In this document: positions 11,145 through 23,747 of the stretch, in pieces
How the letters are laid out: every line of letters starts with the position of its first letter
Position numbering within the stretch: the stretch's first letter is position 1
Origin: Lunularia cruciata
Taxonomy: Eukaryota > Streptophyta > Marchantiopsida > Lunulariales > Lunulariaceae
Direction: 5' to 3'
Length of the DNA stretch: 64,000 nucleotides
Assembly (NCBI GenBank): GCA_948567375.1
Contig: OX419755.1
Coordinates: forward strand, 53,710,291-53,774,290
The notes under the pieces: generated by a model
Told to the model about the DNA's origin: nothing
The model's input: only the letters and a program-made list of their open reading frames with translations
Database searches by the model: none
Translations under genes and position numbers: made by a program

Positions 11145-14100
11145 AATACTAGAATCTTACTTGTGTTTTTATTGTGTGTATTGTTCTTGATCCTTTTATC
11201 ACGTTTTGAAAATTGTTTGCTCTTTTCAAAGTCTTCATACCTTAAAAATATGGATACCTTTCCTAGTCTACAATAAGATAAGAAATGATTCGAATATATT
11301 ATATTTGATTGTTAAATTTGTTGACATGTACCGTATGTTTGTATTATGTCTTTTGTTTTTCCTATGGGTATCTTACCATGGACAAAGAGATTGCAAAGAC
11401 ATCATATAAAGACTAAGATACGTGCATCACTATCGAACTATTTATAAAATAAGATGAGTTTATAGATTAATTGTAATGTCAAAATAGATAATTAGTGAGT
11501 CCTCGAGGACAATGATCTTGGATTTGACAAGAAAAGGAAAGGGAGACTTGCATAGAAAACAAGAACAATAAAAAGATCCTATCAAGATGTACAAGATAAA
11601 ACCTAGAATAGTAAGTAGGTCTAAGCTCCAATAGGATTGGAATGAGAAATGTATCCTATTGCATCTAAGATATCAAAGTCAGCTAACTCATATGATCTAC
11701 ATACAATTGAAGTATCCAAAGAAGTATCATCTAGTGTGATTGCTCTATTATAGATTGTCTTAATTTATGCTCTATGTAGAGTGTTGGATATGCATTATCT
11801 AAAGTAAACAATGTAATGTAAGCTTGTGCACAATCTTTGATAAATGTGCCAAATGTTGTATCTGTAGCTTTATATAACTCTAAAGTAAAGTGAACAAAGA
11901 GATAACTTTGTTGTATACCTCTATACTTGGAGACTTTGGTTGTTGTTGCTCCATTTGCTGCACATTTAGGAGGATGGGTTATCACTCCTTTGAATTTGCA
12001 TTGTGAATGTGATCCATAATCATAGTATCTACTATTGTCATCTAATCATCTTTGACTAAATTCAAGTTTACCTTAACTCATTTTGTTTATAAAGCATGAT
12101 AATACTCTTTCCAAGTGAAATATCCACTCCTTTGTTCCATATCCTAATATCATGTCTACATTTCATATGCGAGTCATACGCATTTATTGAGTTCTGGATC
12201 CCCCATTCTTTGAACGGCTATTGCTCTTATATTTTAATATATTTGGTCTATATGGCCACAATATGTGTAACATCTTATAAGTGAAACTAGTCATGGACAA
12301 AGAATGTAGGGCTCCACATTGCTCTACTTTACTCTCTAGCTTGACATAAGATACTATATTATTGTAATCAAGAGAATTTCAAATATCCTATGATTGATAT
12401 TATCTCCTAAAATCAATAGAACAAAAATTGAAAAACAAAAGATCATCTATAACTTAGTATGCACTTATGTATTTTAAATTCCTCACAATCTTTTTCTCCT
12501 TGCTGCTCCTCTTGCTCTCTCAATAGTGAGCATGCTCTCTCTCTTTCATCCATAAGAATAGAGAAATTAAGAATCTAATATTCTGTATATTAGATGTACC
12601 AAGATATAAGACTATGTTGTCACAAAATACATGTCCACTTATAATGATGAATACATAATTTATTGACATTTAAAAAAAGTTACATCTAAATAAGATGGTA
12701 AATATATGATATTTTATCAAAGCTTAAATTAAGCTAGTTAAAGAATAAGGAGATTTCATTATATCTAATCAAAAGGTCATAACTTTTTGTTACAAATGAT
12801 ATAGTAATAGAGATTTTGATAGATCTTAATTATTTACAATGCATTATGAATTTCTAATATTGATGGTAGGAGAAAGCTCTAGACTTTGACAACCTAGAGG
12901 TTACCTTATAAGTAAATTTTAAATTCTAGTTTGAGAATTTACATGTGCTTTTGTCTTTAGAAGTATGAATTTAATCCTAAAATAATAAATTCTAAGGTAA
13001 AAATTATTCTAAAAATGCAGAAGTAACATATGCAATTATCTATATAATGATTTCAATTCAGTAAAATCAGAAGCTACATATATATTTGATCTCAAACCAA
13101 ATTAATAACAAGATAATAAAGTTAATTTTAATGATAACTTATTATATACCTTATGCCAAAAAGGAAAGGAAATCATCCAATAAGAAATTATAAAAAAAGA
13201 AAGAAGGAAAGAAAAATCTCATTATTCTTAATTCACTCATCCATTGTTGTATATTCCTCCAACAATGGTATTTAAGGCAGATATAATAACTTTCTAGGCT
13301 TAAAGGTTTTTCAAGACTTTTTTAATGATAATATGCTACAATAGAAAATTGATTTACCTTGATATTATTGAATAGCTCTTCTTAACGTACTTCCAACAAG
13401 ACCACGATCAGATCATTGTAAGCCCATATATATTATATAAAAAAATTTGTGTTTGTGCTTGAACCAAGTTGTTGTCTTTCGAAATTAAGACTTAGTTCTC
13501 CTAATTCTAAAATGAGACCTATGTATATGTAGGGCCATGACTAAAGCAACCAATGTCCAAAGTGAGCGCTCTTGGCACTACTGAAAATTTGACTAATATA
13601 GATAGCAAAATGAGGACAAAAGCCATTCAACAAAACAAGAGATACAAAACTCAACACATGCAAATGAAATTCAATGCAAGATATGTAAAGTATACAAGAT
13701 AATGAAAATCTGATTGGAATAATGCATAAGGAAATGTAACTTGTCAACCAATCTATTAGCAAACATTATACTTGACTTGCATACACCGAAGAAGAAATGG
13801 AAAACAAGAAACACTCAAATCTAGAGAAATAACATCATTGATAGAACTTGCATATATATGGAGAAATAAAATAGCATGAAGAATGGTGCTTAACAAGCCA
13901 AACAAGCAAGATTGAGATGTACTAGAGTTAAGAATCATGTAGAAGTCTAGGAATTGCAAGTTATGGAAGATTTATGAGTCTAAGGAGTGGGAGTATGAAT
14001 TGCTCAAGGGAAGACGAGCATAGCATTAGAGTACTATATATAGTAGATCACAACAAGTCTATGGACACTTGAGTCCTAAAGTGCTAAAAAACCAAAGGAA

Positions 14101-14808
14101 GCAAGAGATGGCCGTAGTAAATCTCAACAAAAACACATGCAACTTCATCAATGCCTCATGTAGTGTCAATGTAGTTGAGCAAGTGTCAATACCCCATACC
14201 AAATTTCTGCTCAAAAACTCATGAGTACCAAGACTCAAAATTGGTTGCTTCTTTTAGTGCCACTTAGGATAATAATCTTCTAGAGTAAGGAAAAGTTATA
14301 AGATATGAAACTTAAAATTCAACCTAATGGGCATAGATAGGAATAAGCAAAATGACATGAAAAACAATCTCATTAGCAAGCAAAGGAAGAATACAAAATC
14401 TAATGCATCAGAATAGAAGGGTTAGGACTTGGGACATACCTTGTTAAAACTTGAAAAGGAATATTTATTAGTATCAAAAGCAAGTCAGACAAAACACATT
14501 TACCAATGATACATATTGATGGTAAATATAAGAAAATGGTCAACCTATTGAGGAGAGAAATCATCAAAGTACCACTCAAAAGACACAAGAAGGAACAAAT
14601 TGTTTGACATCAAAGAAACAATAAGGAGTGAGCCCAAAGGCAAGGGAAAGAGCAGGTCATTTGACACTAAAATGGGGAGTGTAAGGGCGGAGATTAAGGC
14701 AGAATGAACTACAACCAAAGGTGGAACTAACAATAACTAAAGAGGGGAAGAGGAGGGAGTTTTCAAGAGAAAGATTTCCTTAGGTGCTGTTAGAGCCCTC
14801 AAGTGTGT
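11145..14808. other. AT-rich gene-free region
   Basis: Strongly AT-rich DNA with only short, low-complexity open frames on both strands. I found no conserved protein motif, RNA gene or clear repeat boundary. Confidence 0.5.
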
Positions 14809-15105
<297 letters not shown>

Positions 15106-15322
15106 TATGAGGTGGATTTTAAGATTAACAACTAATGGTTGTGTAAGAACCAAAGGCATAATGAAAATCTAGGAGATAATAACTGAACCTTAGTCTTATA
15201 CCTAAACCATGTGATAAGTTGTGGTATAGTTTGATTCACCCATGATCCAAAGATTAAAAACTATAAGTCTTAATGAATTGGATTAATTGAATTTCTAGAT
15301 TGGTAAACCAATGATACATATG

Positions 15323-15926
15323 TGTAGTATCGTTAGCTGGACAGAGTATATAGAAGTGGAGATTAGCTTGGTAATATCTTGAGGGATGTTATAAATAATG
15401 GTCTAAGTAGATCAGATAGAAGTGTCGCCAAAAGAGTACTTACACTAATAGTGTAGAAGACAAAAACAACCTAAAAACTTTAGAGCCGATTTTGTAGCCT
15501 AAAGGTATGAATTAGGCCTAGAAAAATGAATTTGTTTCTCCTTTTTGGGAAGAAAAACATTGTTTTCTTACTCCCATGTTTTTCTTGTGTAGAGCTTTCC
15601 AGTGATACCTCACACATGTTGTTCTAAGCTTCATATAAGAATATTCTCCTAATATTATATCCAATTGGTCAAACTTGTTTGACCAACCAAATAGGAGAAG
15701 TATCAACATATCACCAACCTATGTAACTAATCCAAGGGTGGAGTTTACTAACATCTCACCAATCTATGTATCTTATCAAAGAATACAACTCCTTTTGAGT
15801 GGATCCTCTTTGCTATATAATAAAGACAACATGCTCCTCTAGGGCATTAGAATATTGAGGGATAAAGTCTTGTGTTTCTTCTATTGTATTCCTCTTGTGG
15901 GTTTCTCCTATCCTTGGAAAATTACA
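15323..15926 (+). mobile_element. Solo LTR related to element F
   Basis: This 604-bp segment starts TGTAGTATCG and ends GGAAAATTACA. Along its length it is a diverged relative of the F LTR; shared blocks include TAGATCAGATAGAAGT, CACTAATAGTGTAGAA, TTGTTTGACCAACCA and AATCCAAGGGTGGAG. It is flanked by a perfect 5-bp target-site duplication ATATG (15318-15322 and 15927-15931). With no internal region, it is best read as a solo LTR left by recombination between two LTRs. Element D inserted 23 bp further on. Confidence 0.85.
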
Positions 15927-15953
15927 ATATGGTATATTTAAACAAAGTCTATA

Positions 15954-16302
15954 TGTAAAAAACCAAATCCGAGGAGAGAAATAGGAGAATGGAAACTCAC
16001 ATTGGGACACTTGAATGAGAGAAGACTCCAAATGTCTAGCATGAGCTTTGGCTTTGGTATTTATAGGTAGCATACAAGGCCTTTGAGAAGCTTCTCAAGA
16101 AGCTTCCTTCTAGAAGTCTACTTGGCGTGCAAGCTAAGCTAGTTCAAAGCTTCTAGAAGCTACTTACTTGAGGTGCAAGCTAAGCTAGCCAAGAGTTTCC
16201 AAAGAAGCTTCCTAGGTACTTCCAGAATATTCTAGGCTAATTTGTCTTATGTGCTACTTTGTAAGCCCGACTAACTTTGTCACTAAACTCCATATTGTTA
16301 CA
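15954..16302 (-). repeat. 3' LTR of element D
   Basis: It begins (minus strand) TGTAACAATATGGAG, as the 5' LTR does, and is 349 bp against 425 bp because of internal deletions in the AAGCTT-rich part. The sequence just upstream in the sense direction, GCGGCGAGAGAATA, is the likely polypurine tract. Confidence 0.9.
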
Positions 16303-16324
16303 TATTCTCTCGCCGCTAGTTGGT

Positions 16325-17660
16325 GACGTCCTCATCGCCAGTGAAGCTGCAAATTCCTGGATGGTTGTCTGTGCATTCTGGAGATGAAAAAGAGGTTCCT
16401 ATGTTGCATCATGAAGAGGATACCCTTTCCAAAGGACCTTGTACTCCGTATGTTGATGACGGTCCCCTTGAACCTGGCGACGCACAAGGATATGATCAAC
16501 TTTGCAGTCCTCATGATCATTGATAGGGATAAGAAGAGTTGGAGGTTGGACTTAAGAGGAAAAAAAAGGGGTGAGGAACAAAGGGTTTCAACTTGGAAAC
16601 ATGAAAGACATGATGGATACGCATGTGACAAGACAAGGCAAGTTGATAAGCAATAGGAGAGACAATTTGGGTGATATCAAAGGGTCTTATCCAATTAGGG
16701 GCAAGTTTACACACTTAGGTATCAAGTGAGAGAGAGAGGTTACTAAAGGATAGCATGACTTTATCACCAACTTCAAAGGTGAGATCACAACGATGGTGGT
16801 CCGCATATTGTTTTTGGTGATTCTGAGCAACAAGGAGGTGAGAATTGGCTTGTTGGAGAGATTGGGATATAGTGGTCAAGAATGTGGAAGTATGAGGAAC
16901 CTGAGATGCAGGGGGAGCAAGAAGAGAATCTAGAACAAGCGGATCTTGGCCAAAATGTAGAAAGAAAGGAGAGAATCCGGTGCTTACCTCTTTGGAGTTG
17001 TTGTAGGCAAATTTTGTAGCTGCAAGACATTCATCCCAATTAGTATGGTGGACATTGACAAAGGCACACAACATATCCTCTAATGTACGATTTGCATGTT
17101 TGGTTTGTCCATTAGTTTGAGGATGATGGGCCGTGGACAAAGTAAGCTTGGTGCCGAGTATTTGGAAGAGTGCTTGCCAAAACTTCCTGGTAAATCAAAG
17201 ATCACAGTCGGAGATGAGTACATGTGGCATCCCATGATGCTTGAAGACATTGTTGAAGTAGATTTGCGCTAAGGTTGGAGCATCCATGGTATAATAGGTT
17301 GGTGCCAAGTGGATTTGCTTCCTAAGCTTATCCACAAACACCATGATTGTGGTGTGTCCTTGTTTTGTCTTTGGCAAGGATGTAATAAGATCCAAGCTCA
17401 CATGCTCCCAACGAGCGGATGGAATGGCAAGTGGTTGAAGGAGTCCACTCGGCTTCTGGTTGCTGGCCTTGTTACGTTGGTAGCTCTCACATGATCAGAC
17501 AAATTCTCAAACATCTTGTGTCATGTTGGGCCACCACCATTGACGTTGGAGGGTACCCAAGGTCTTGTCCACACCCATGTGACCAGCGATGGGTAAATCA
17601 TGGGCTTCTTGAAGGCGCACAAGTCAAAGATCACCTTTAGTTGGAACATAGATCTGGTCC
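16325..17660 (-). pseudogene. Element D integrase with chromodomain, decayed
   Basis: Integrase core segments lie at 17195-17401 (SLDLITSLPKTKQGH, VFVDKL, FKHHGMPHVLISD) and 16715-17140 (MSTAHHPQTNGQTKHANR, EDMLCAFV, WDECLAATKFAYNNS). The C-terminal segment at 16517-16714 (FDITQIV...MRIHHVFHVSKLKPF) is a GPF/Y-type module. At about 16325-16510 a chromodomain follows (VDHILVRRQVQG...EYKVLWKGYP). Two losses are clear: the catalytic Glu of the D,D-35-E triad is Lys (codon AAA) in GQTKH, and the conserved Trp of the chromodomain is TAG. In the N-terminal zinc-binding part the second Cys is Tyr. Confidence 0.88.
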
Positions 17661-17974
17661 TCATGGAATAAAAGGCCCTCCTTGATGGAGAAGGTGTTGT
17701 ACTCCTTATTGCATGCCGTAAGGCGACCATGTACTATTTAGAAGAAGAGATCTTGGTGTAGAGCTGAATGAAACTCGTTTTGGACCTTAGAGTCAACTGA
17801 CATTGTTGAAATTGCCGTTGTGATGAGAGGAAGAGACTTCAAATTAGGTCGTCGTGATAAAGCATCAGCGATGATATGGAACCAACCTAGTTTGTACTCA
17901 AGTTTGATGTCATATAGTTGGAGTTGTTCCTCCTATCGATGATGTCGACTCTTCATGTGTTCCAAGTGTAAGGT

Positions 17975-19110
17975 CTACAACAATGGTTTGTGATCAGTTT
18001 GCATGATCACTTGTTTCTCCAAGAGGTAATGCCTCCATGCCTTGGTGGCATATACCATTGCAAGTTGTTCTTGATCTCGAGCAGAGTGGTTTTGTTCAGC
18101 CATATTGAGTCGGCGAGACACAAAGGCAATAAGGATGGAGTCCATCTGGGGATTCTTGTTGCAACACGACTCCAATTGCAAAGTTAGAAGCATCAAAATC
18201 AATCACACAGGGTAGTTGATGATCATATGATTGAAGAATGGGTCTTGAAGACACTATATGCTTTAACTTCTAGAATGCTTCTTCATGCTTGGTGGTCCAT
18301 TGGAAGCTTGAGTTCTTTTCCAAGAGGTCAGTCAATGGTGCAACCACATGAGCATAATAATGGATGAACCATTGATAAAAATTGGCCAATCCATTGAATG
18401 CTCGTACTTCTGTAGCATCCTTTAGAGTAGGCCAATCAGTAATGACCTTAATTTTCTCTTCTTCCATCTTGATCCCCTCTAATGAGATCTTATGACCCAA
18501 GAAGGTAACCTCCTTCTGCCAAAAGGCACACTTTGGCTTCTTGCAGTAAAATTTCCATTGTTGTAATCGCCTTAGGACTTCTCGCACATGATTCACATGT
18601 TCTACCTATGTCTTGCTGTAGATTAAGATATCATCCAAGAACAACACTATAGACAGATCCGATAGTCCATCCAACACCCGATGCATCTGATCTATGAAGA
18701 TTGCTGGAGCATTAGTGAGTCCCAAAGGTAGAACTCTCCACTCAAAATGCCCATACCTGGTGCAAAAGGCAGTCTTTTGCACATCTTCTCTATCAATAGG
18801 AATTTTCCAATAACCGCTACAAAGATCCAACTTGGAAAAGTAGCGTGCTCCACTTAGTTGATCAAGCAAGTCATTGATCCGAGGCAAGGGATATGCATTC
18901 TTCACGGTTGGCTTATTGAGCCCATGATAATCAATATAGAAACAAAGTCCTCCATCCTTCTTTGGAAGAAATAGTACCGGTGCTCCCCAAGGAGAGGTAC
19001 TAAGTCGCATGAAGTCCTTCTATAACAACTATGTAAGTGTTGTTTGCAACTCCTCCAACTCCTTTGGTGAGAGCCGATAGATCGGTCTACTCACTGGAGT
19101 ACTCCTTGGC
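17975..19110 (-). pseudogene. Element D reverse transcriptase and RNase H, decayed
   Basis: Reverse transcriptase at 18606-19010 keeps [36 protein letters not shown] and the catalytic [11 protein letters not shown]. The connection and RNase H start lies at 18270-18596 (WKFYCKKPKCAFWQKEVTFL, VRAFNGLANFYQWFI). RNase H at 17975-18202 shows SRRLN...NHSARDQEQLAMVYA and QTDHKPLL. A stop separates the domains at about 18605. The codes for transcriptase and RNase H are otherwise well kept compared with the rest of the element. Confidence 0.9.
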
Positions 19111-19607
19111 AATAGCTCAATCTTGAAGGGCATACCTTGATCAGAGTGTAATCCCTTTGGCAAATCATCCAGAAACATGTCCACAAACTCCTTAACAATC
19201 CAATCAACCATTGCTTGATGAGGCTCTTGGCCCTCTACAAATTTTTCTTGTGCAATCGGCTTGATCCACATTGCAAATACAGACTTATCTTCTTCTAAAG
19301 CTTGCTCTATGGCCGCTTTACTAACAACCTTCCCTTCTAGGGACTCTTCTCTCTTCCAAGCTTGCTCCATGGTTACCTTCTTGGCAAAATTCTCATCTTG
19401 GGACTCATCTCCTTGCCAAGTTTGCTCTATGGCTACCTTCTCAATAGACTTCCCATCTTGGGATTGACAATTCTTAGGTGTCTTACTTAGAGGTGCCAGA
19501 TAACCTAATAGAAGATTCCTACCTTGGTATTGTACTTGAATTTGGCATCGGGTCCAATCAAATTGAACCTTATGATATTCAAGCCAAGGTACCCAAAATG
19601 ATATCAT
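19029..19607 (-). pseudogene. Element D protease-RT spacer with three 20-residue repeats
   Basis: Between protease and reverse transcriptase lies a charged segment of three tandem units: SQDGKSIEKVAIEQTWQGDE, SQDENFAKKVTMEQAWKREE and SLEGKVVSKAAIEQALEEDK (about 19280-19480). It continues into FVDMFLDDLPKGL and LPRSTPVSRPIYRLSPKELE, the usual entry to a Ty3/gypsy reverse transcriptase. The same triple repeat is present in element E at 51357-51560, so it was part of the ancestral polyprotein. Function is unknown; the units look helical and highly charged. Confidence 0.8.
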
Positions 19608-19899
19608 AGTGTAGAGGTGCCACTACAAACCTCATACACTCCAAATACTCCTTCCTAATCTTGAAGGTAATAAGATGCAAGGTGCGGAATGCAGAACCCT
19701 TTCTACCATCCGCTATCATCAAACTACTTCCAATCATTGGCTTGATATGAATACCCAATTCCTTTGCTATTTGCATAGACATGCAATTCTTTGAACTTCT
19801 AGAATCAACCAAAATCCTACAACCCCGATTAGATATTGTACCTTGCAAGTGAAGCAAACTTGCATAGGTCGAGTTTTCAATCCCATTAGAACTAATCAA
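19579..19899 (-). pseudogene. Element D aspartic protease, decayed
   Basis: Aspartic protease-like fold: LLHLQGTISNRGCRILVDSRSSKNC, then AKELGIHIKPMIGSSLMIADGRK (written here in parts), and the terminal HYDIILG motif. The catalytic Asp-Ser/Thr-Gly is Asp-Ser-Arg, so the enzyme is expected to be dead. Element E has Asp-Phe-Gly at the same place. Confidence 0.75.
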
Positions 19900-20002
19900 G
19901 CTCCCAGTAGCAGCTCAAAATCTCCTACTGGGATTCTTTGTTTCCCTGATCATTTCGCTCTACAACCTCCACTTGGGCAACTTGTCAAGGTCGTCCATTC
20001 TT

Positions 20003-20519
20003 GAGTGGACATTCAGCAATGTGATGCCCCAATTGGCGACAATAAAAACAACCACCATTTTGTTGCAATTTCTCCTATCTGCCATGCCAAGTGGTCTTTG
20101 TTGAATGGCACCAATCTCCATTGGTGCTGGCTCCTCCACTGTGTGTAGTGTATTGTCAGGCTTTGTGGATGTCGAGGTTGAGGCCAAGTTGTTGCCACTA
20201 AGGAATCAAAACGTTCGGCCAACCGCATGGCTTCCTCCACGTGTTGTGGCTCTCGCATAATTGCCTCTAATTTGGTTTTTGCCTTCAAGCCCCTCACAAA
20301 TCAATCCAAAGCTTCACCTTCCAATATATCTAGAATTTGCATGATGGTGTTTTGGAACTTAGTGATGTAACTTCTTACAGAGCCAATCTGTTTCAACTTT
20401 GCCAACTTATCCCGTGCAGCTTGTGTGGCATTTATAGCTTGGAACCAACTAATTATTGCACTCTTTAATTCTGCCCATGTCAAGATTGGTGCAACTATTT
20501 GACGTTCAGCTCGCTTCAC
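20003..20519 (-). pseudogene. Element D gag with intact CCHC knuckle
   Basis: The capsid-like part (20301-20519) shows WAELKSAIISWF, KLAKLKQIGSVRSYITKF and ILEGEALD, typical of the plant retrotransposon gag family. The next piece (20013-20297) has RGLKAKTKLEAI and EEAMRLAERFDSL. The zinc knuckle at about 20003-20045 is CFYCRQLGHHIAEC, a complete C-X2-C-X4-H-X4-C. Frame changes separate the pieces. Confidence 0.85.
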
Positions 20520-21085
20520 TCAAAATCTCCACCATAGCTTTGCTACTCCATCCAATTGGCTAGAAGCCAAGAGAATCTATTTTTGTTTGTCTTGTAGATT
20601 GGTAGCTTCAAAATAACATTACAATCAAACACAAAATTTTCCACTACACCTAGAAGATTCTTGCCTTCAAATACCTTGGGTTTAGGGAATCTAATCTGAT
20701 CTTCTCCTTCTTGAATTGGTACTCTCTCTACGTGCTCCTATCGTCAAAGATCTCATTCATCCAACAATTGGGTAAGGTGCTCAATTTGTTGCTACATAGC
20801 AAGGATAACCTTGGGCATTGCCGCCATGGTTGCTACTCTATCTAACCACCCTTAATCTATCAAATTTACTATCACATAGAAATAGCATGTCCACCATTCT
20901 CCATAAGTTACAATCGGAAGCACCAAGGGTTCCTCAAATATGGTGATCATATGTATAAAATCTTGTCCAAAGTGCGAGGTGATGAATTGTGTGAAATGAT
21001 GCTTGGGTAGTATTTGAATGAAAAAATACCAATGGTTTGGCGGAAGTGGATTTGGTGGTCCATAAATTCCATCCATCCCATTCAT

Positions 21086-21523
21086 GCTCTGATACCAATG
21101 TAAAAGACCGAATTCGAGGAGAGAAATAGGAGAATGGAAACTCACATTGGGACACTTGAATGAGGACCGAATCCAAATGCCTAGCATGAGCTTTGGCTTT
21201 GGTATTTATAGGTAGCATACAAGGTCTTGAGGAGCTTCTCATGAAGCTTCATCAAGCCGCTTTCTTAGAGTGAAAGTCAAGTTAACTAGAAAGCTTCTCA
21301 AGAAGCTTCCTTCGAGAAGCCACCTACTTGGCATGCAAGCTAAGCTAGTTGGAAGCTTCTAAAAGCTTCCTTCTAGAAGCTACTTACTTGAGGTGCAAGC
21401 TAAGCTAGCTAGGAAGCTTCCCAAGAAGCTTCCTAGGTACTTTCGGAATATTCTAGGCTAATTTGTCTTATGTGCTACTTCGTAAGCCCGACTAACTTTG
21501 TCGCTAAACTCCATATTGTTACA
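21086..21523 (-). repeat. 5' LTR and primer-binding site of element D
   Basis: The LTR (21099-21523) begins on the minus strand TGTAACAATATGG and ends TTTTACA. One base later comes TGGTATCAGAGC (21086-21097), the classic site complementary to initiator tRNA-Met. A TATA box (TATAAATA, 21203-21210) lies in the LTR. Upstream of it are five GAAGCTTC palindromes (21243, 21302, 21352, 21413, 21425), one TTCTAGAA (21371) and one GAATATTC (21446). Confidence 0.92.
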
Positions 21524-21528
21524 CTATA

Positions 21529-23640
21529 GGTAATTAAAGTACTAGATAGATGGATGATAATTGTACAAGAATTGTGAAATATAAAGAAAGTACAATTTGA
21601 AGAAGGCAATGCAAGGACAAGTTAAGTACAAGAATGGACCAAGCCAAAGAGGAAGGAGCAAAGACTCTTTCCTCAAAGAATTCCAAACCAAAGTGTGATA
21701 ACCCATAACTTGCACACTTGTAGTAAAACTCCAAGTAATCATTTGTTTCTACAAGGATACTAGTAAAAATTGGTTAAATACAAAGTGAAATCATCAATGT
21801 AGTTCTTTGCTATCACATCTTTAACCTCTTGGGCAGAAACCACTCCCAAAACAACACAACAACACCAAGAAGGCATTTTGTAGAAATAAGGAATAAAAAA
21901 ACCATAGTCTCTATAACTAGAGTTCAAACTTGGTCTTACATGTGATGATTCAGTTTAATACAAAGGTGTCCACTTCACTACAAGTGACTTTGCCCATAAT
22001 CATGTTCTCACACAAAGTTACTTTGCCACAAATTTCCCATACTTTGCCTTAAAGTCTGATTAATGTCAATACTAAAATTTACTCAAGATCCATCAAGGTA
22101 TTGCTTTGGAAGTTTTGAGTAAAAATCAAACACACATAGCAAAGAAAGTTCAAGATCAAACACATAAAACAACCATTACTTCTTTGCAAAGATTCATCAT
22201 ACATATTTAACATAAATTGCATGAACTCCTCTAAGACTTAAGAAAATTATGAGGAGCTTGGAGCTTTTACTTATTCACCTTTTGCTACTATTGAACAAGA
22301 AAACACTTTGAAAGTCTGCTCTAAATAGCCTGCCCACTCATGAGTTACAAAAGCTAAAAACAACCACCATTTTGGCCGTTATACTAATCTAACACATCAA
22401 TTGTTGAAATTGGACAATCTCATGGTCTTCCTACTTCTTTTCTAATTATCATGTTGTCTTCAGCTGAAACTACAAGTTTTAATGGTTCACCCAACAAACC
22501 TTCATGGTTTACTCTAAAGATATGACATTCTAATGAGGTACATCACATGAATCAAGAAGGATTTTGGCTTGAACTCTTCTCTTACATAACTATTTAAAGC
22601 TTGGTAGAACATCATGTTTCCTTCATTAAAGGCAAAGAACTTTGCACCATACTCAGTGCTCACGACACATGTACTTTTGCATTTACTCTTGAAACTTCAA
22701 ATGCTTGTAACTTTGGGTACATGCTTCTAAACTTTGTTATTTTGGTAGCAATGAAAAGCACTTGAAGAGATCCTTTCATTACAAGAAATATTTCTCCATT
22801 TTAACATGCAACCATAAAGATATAGGCCTCAAAGTGCTTGCAACCCAAAATTCCTTTGTTGGGGAGACCTTTTACGTTCATCTTTGGCCTATATTTTTCC
22901 CTTTGCCTGAAGTTCTTCATCATAATATCAAGAGGAACCCTCACATAAGGATAGTCTTTGGAGGGATACACATTGACTCTTTGTAGTAAAAATCTTGGAA
23001 GTATAGATCTTTGGAACAAGGATCTTTAATGGTAAGGGAGGAAAAGACCCCAAGAGACTTAAAAACTCCAAAGTTAGGCTCTTTGGCATATTCACTAGCA
23101 AATATTCTAAGCGCTCTTTGGAGGCAAGGATTCTTTGGATGAGGAGTCTTTGGTTGGTTCTTTGGCCTAAAGTCTCTTCATCTCAATTTACAATCTTCAT
23201 CTCAAATTCTAAAGAAATTTCCCTTCTTTTATACAAACCTACCTTAATAAAAGAGGAAATTCAAAAATTCTCAACACCACATAAAAACCATACAAAGAAT
23301 TCAAATTCTCCTACCATATAAGCAAAGAACTGCTACCAAGGACTGTTGGAGCCTATTGAAGAGTTCTTACCTAAGGTTTTTGATGGCTCATCCATTGAAG
23401 ACCATTGGCAAAATAGTCTTGGCTATAAAATCAAGGGTGAGGTAAGTGATTTTTCTCTTCTATGAAAAATTTCTTGCAAGTTAGCTTTTCTTTAGCAAAA
23501 AAATCTTTGAGTCCAATCCAAAGAGTGAGTACTGACTTAAAATCCTTTAGAATAGACAATCTTCATGTTAGCCAATTTCTTTGATAGGAAGCATAGTAAG
23601 AGGATAGAGAGTGATGAGTAGAGCCCCAACAATGATCTTA
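21529..23640. other. Gene-free, probably transposon-derived stretch
   Basis: AT-rich sequence with many short interrupted frames and no recognisable domain. A ~45-bp segment at about 22068-22112 (core AAGATCCATCAAGGTATTGC) recurs in inverted orientation at about 37150-37195, suggesting that both stretches derive from the same repeat family. Confidence 0.4.
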
Positions 23641-23747
23641 TGATGTTGTGCATATATGCATCGCTACACAAGATACTTTGTTGTCAACATGATACACTAT
23701 AGATGCACAACTCACACATAAGTCATACATAGACTCTAAAGTACCAC

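Larger units (their letters stand above)
15954..21523 (-). mobile_element. Ty3/gypsy chromovirus D, structurally complete, coding decayed
   Basis: The element is bounded by LTRs (15954-16302 and 21099-21523) and a perfect 5-bp target-site duplication CTATA (15949-15953 and 21524-21528). On the minus strand the order is 5' LTR, primer-binding site, gag, protease, reverse transcriptase, RNase H, integrase, chromodomain, 3' LTR. This is the order of Ty3/gypsy elements, and the C-terminal chromodomain makes it a chromovirus. Frameshifts and stops break the polyprotein throughout, so it is non-autonomous now. It belongs to the same family as element E at 49.3-61.6 kb, judged by LTR, primer site and protein similarity. 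Confidence 0.95.

Noticed and set aside
15927-15953. Primer-site remnant TGGTAT after the LTR at 15323-15926, suggesting a full element
   Set aside because: The ATATG duplication on both sides shows a solo LTR; TGGTAT is chance host sequence.
16080-16240. CRISPR-like spaced repeats in the AAGCTT-rich LTR
   Set aside because: Irregular spacing inside an LTR of a plant retrotransposon; no array structure.
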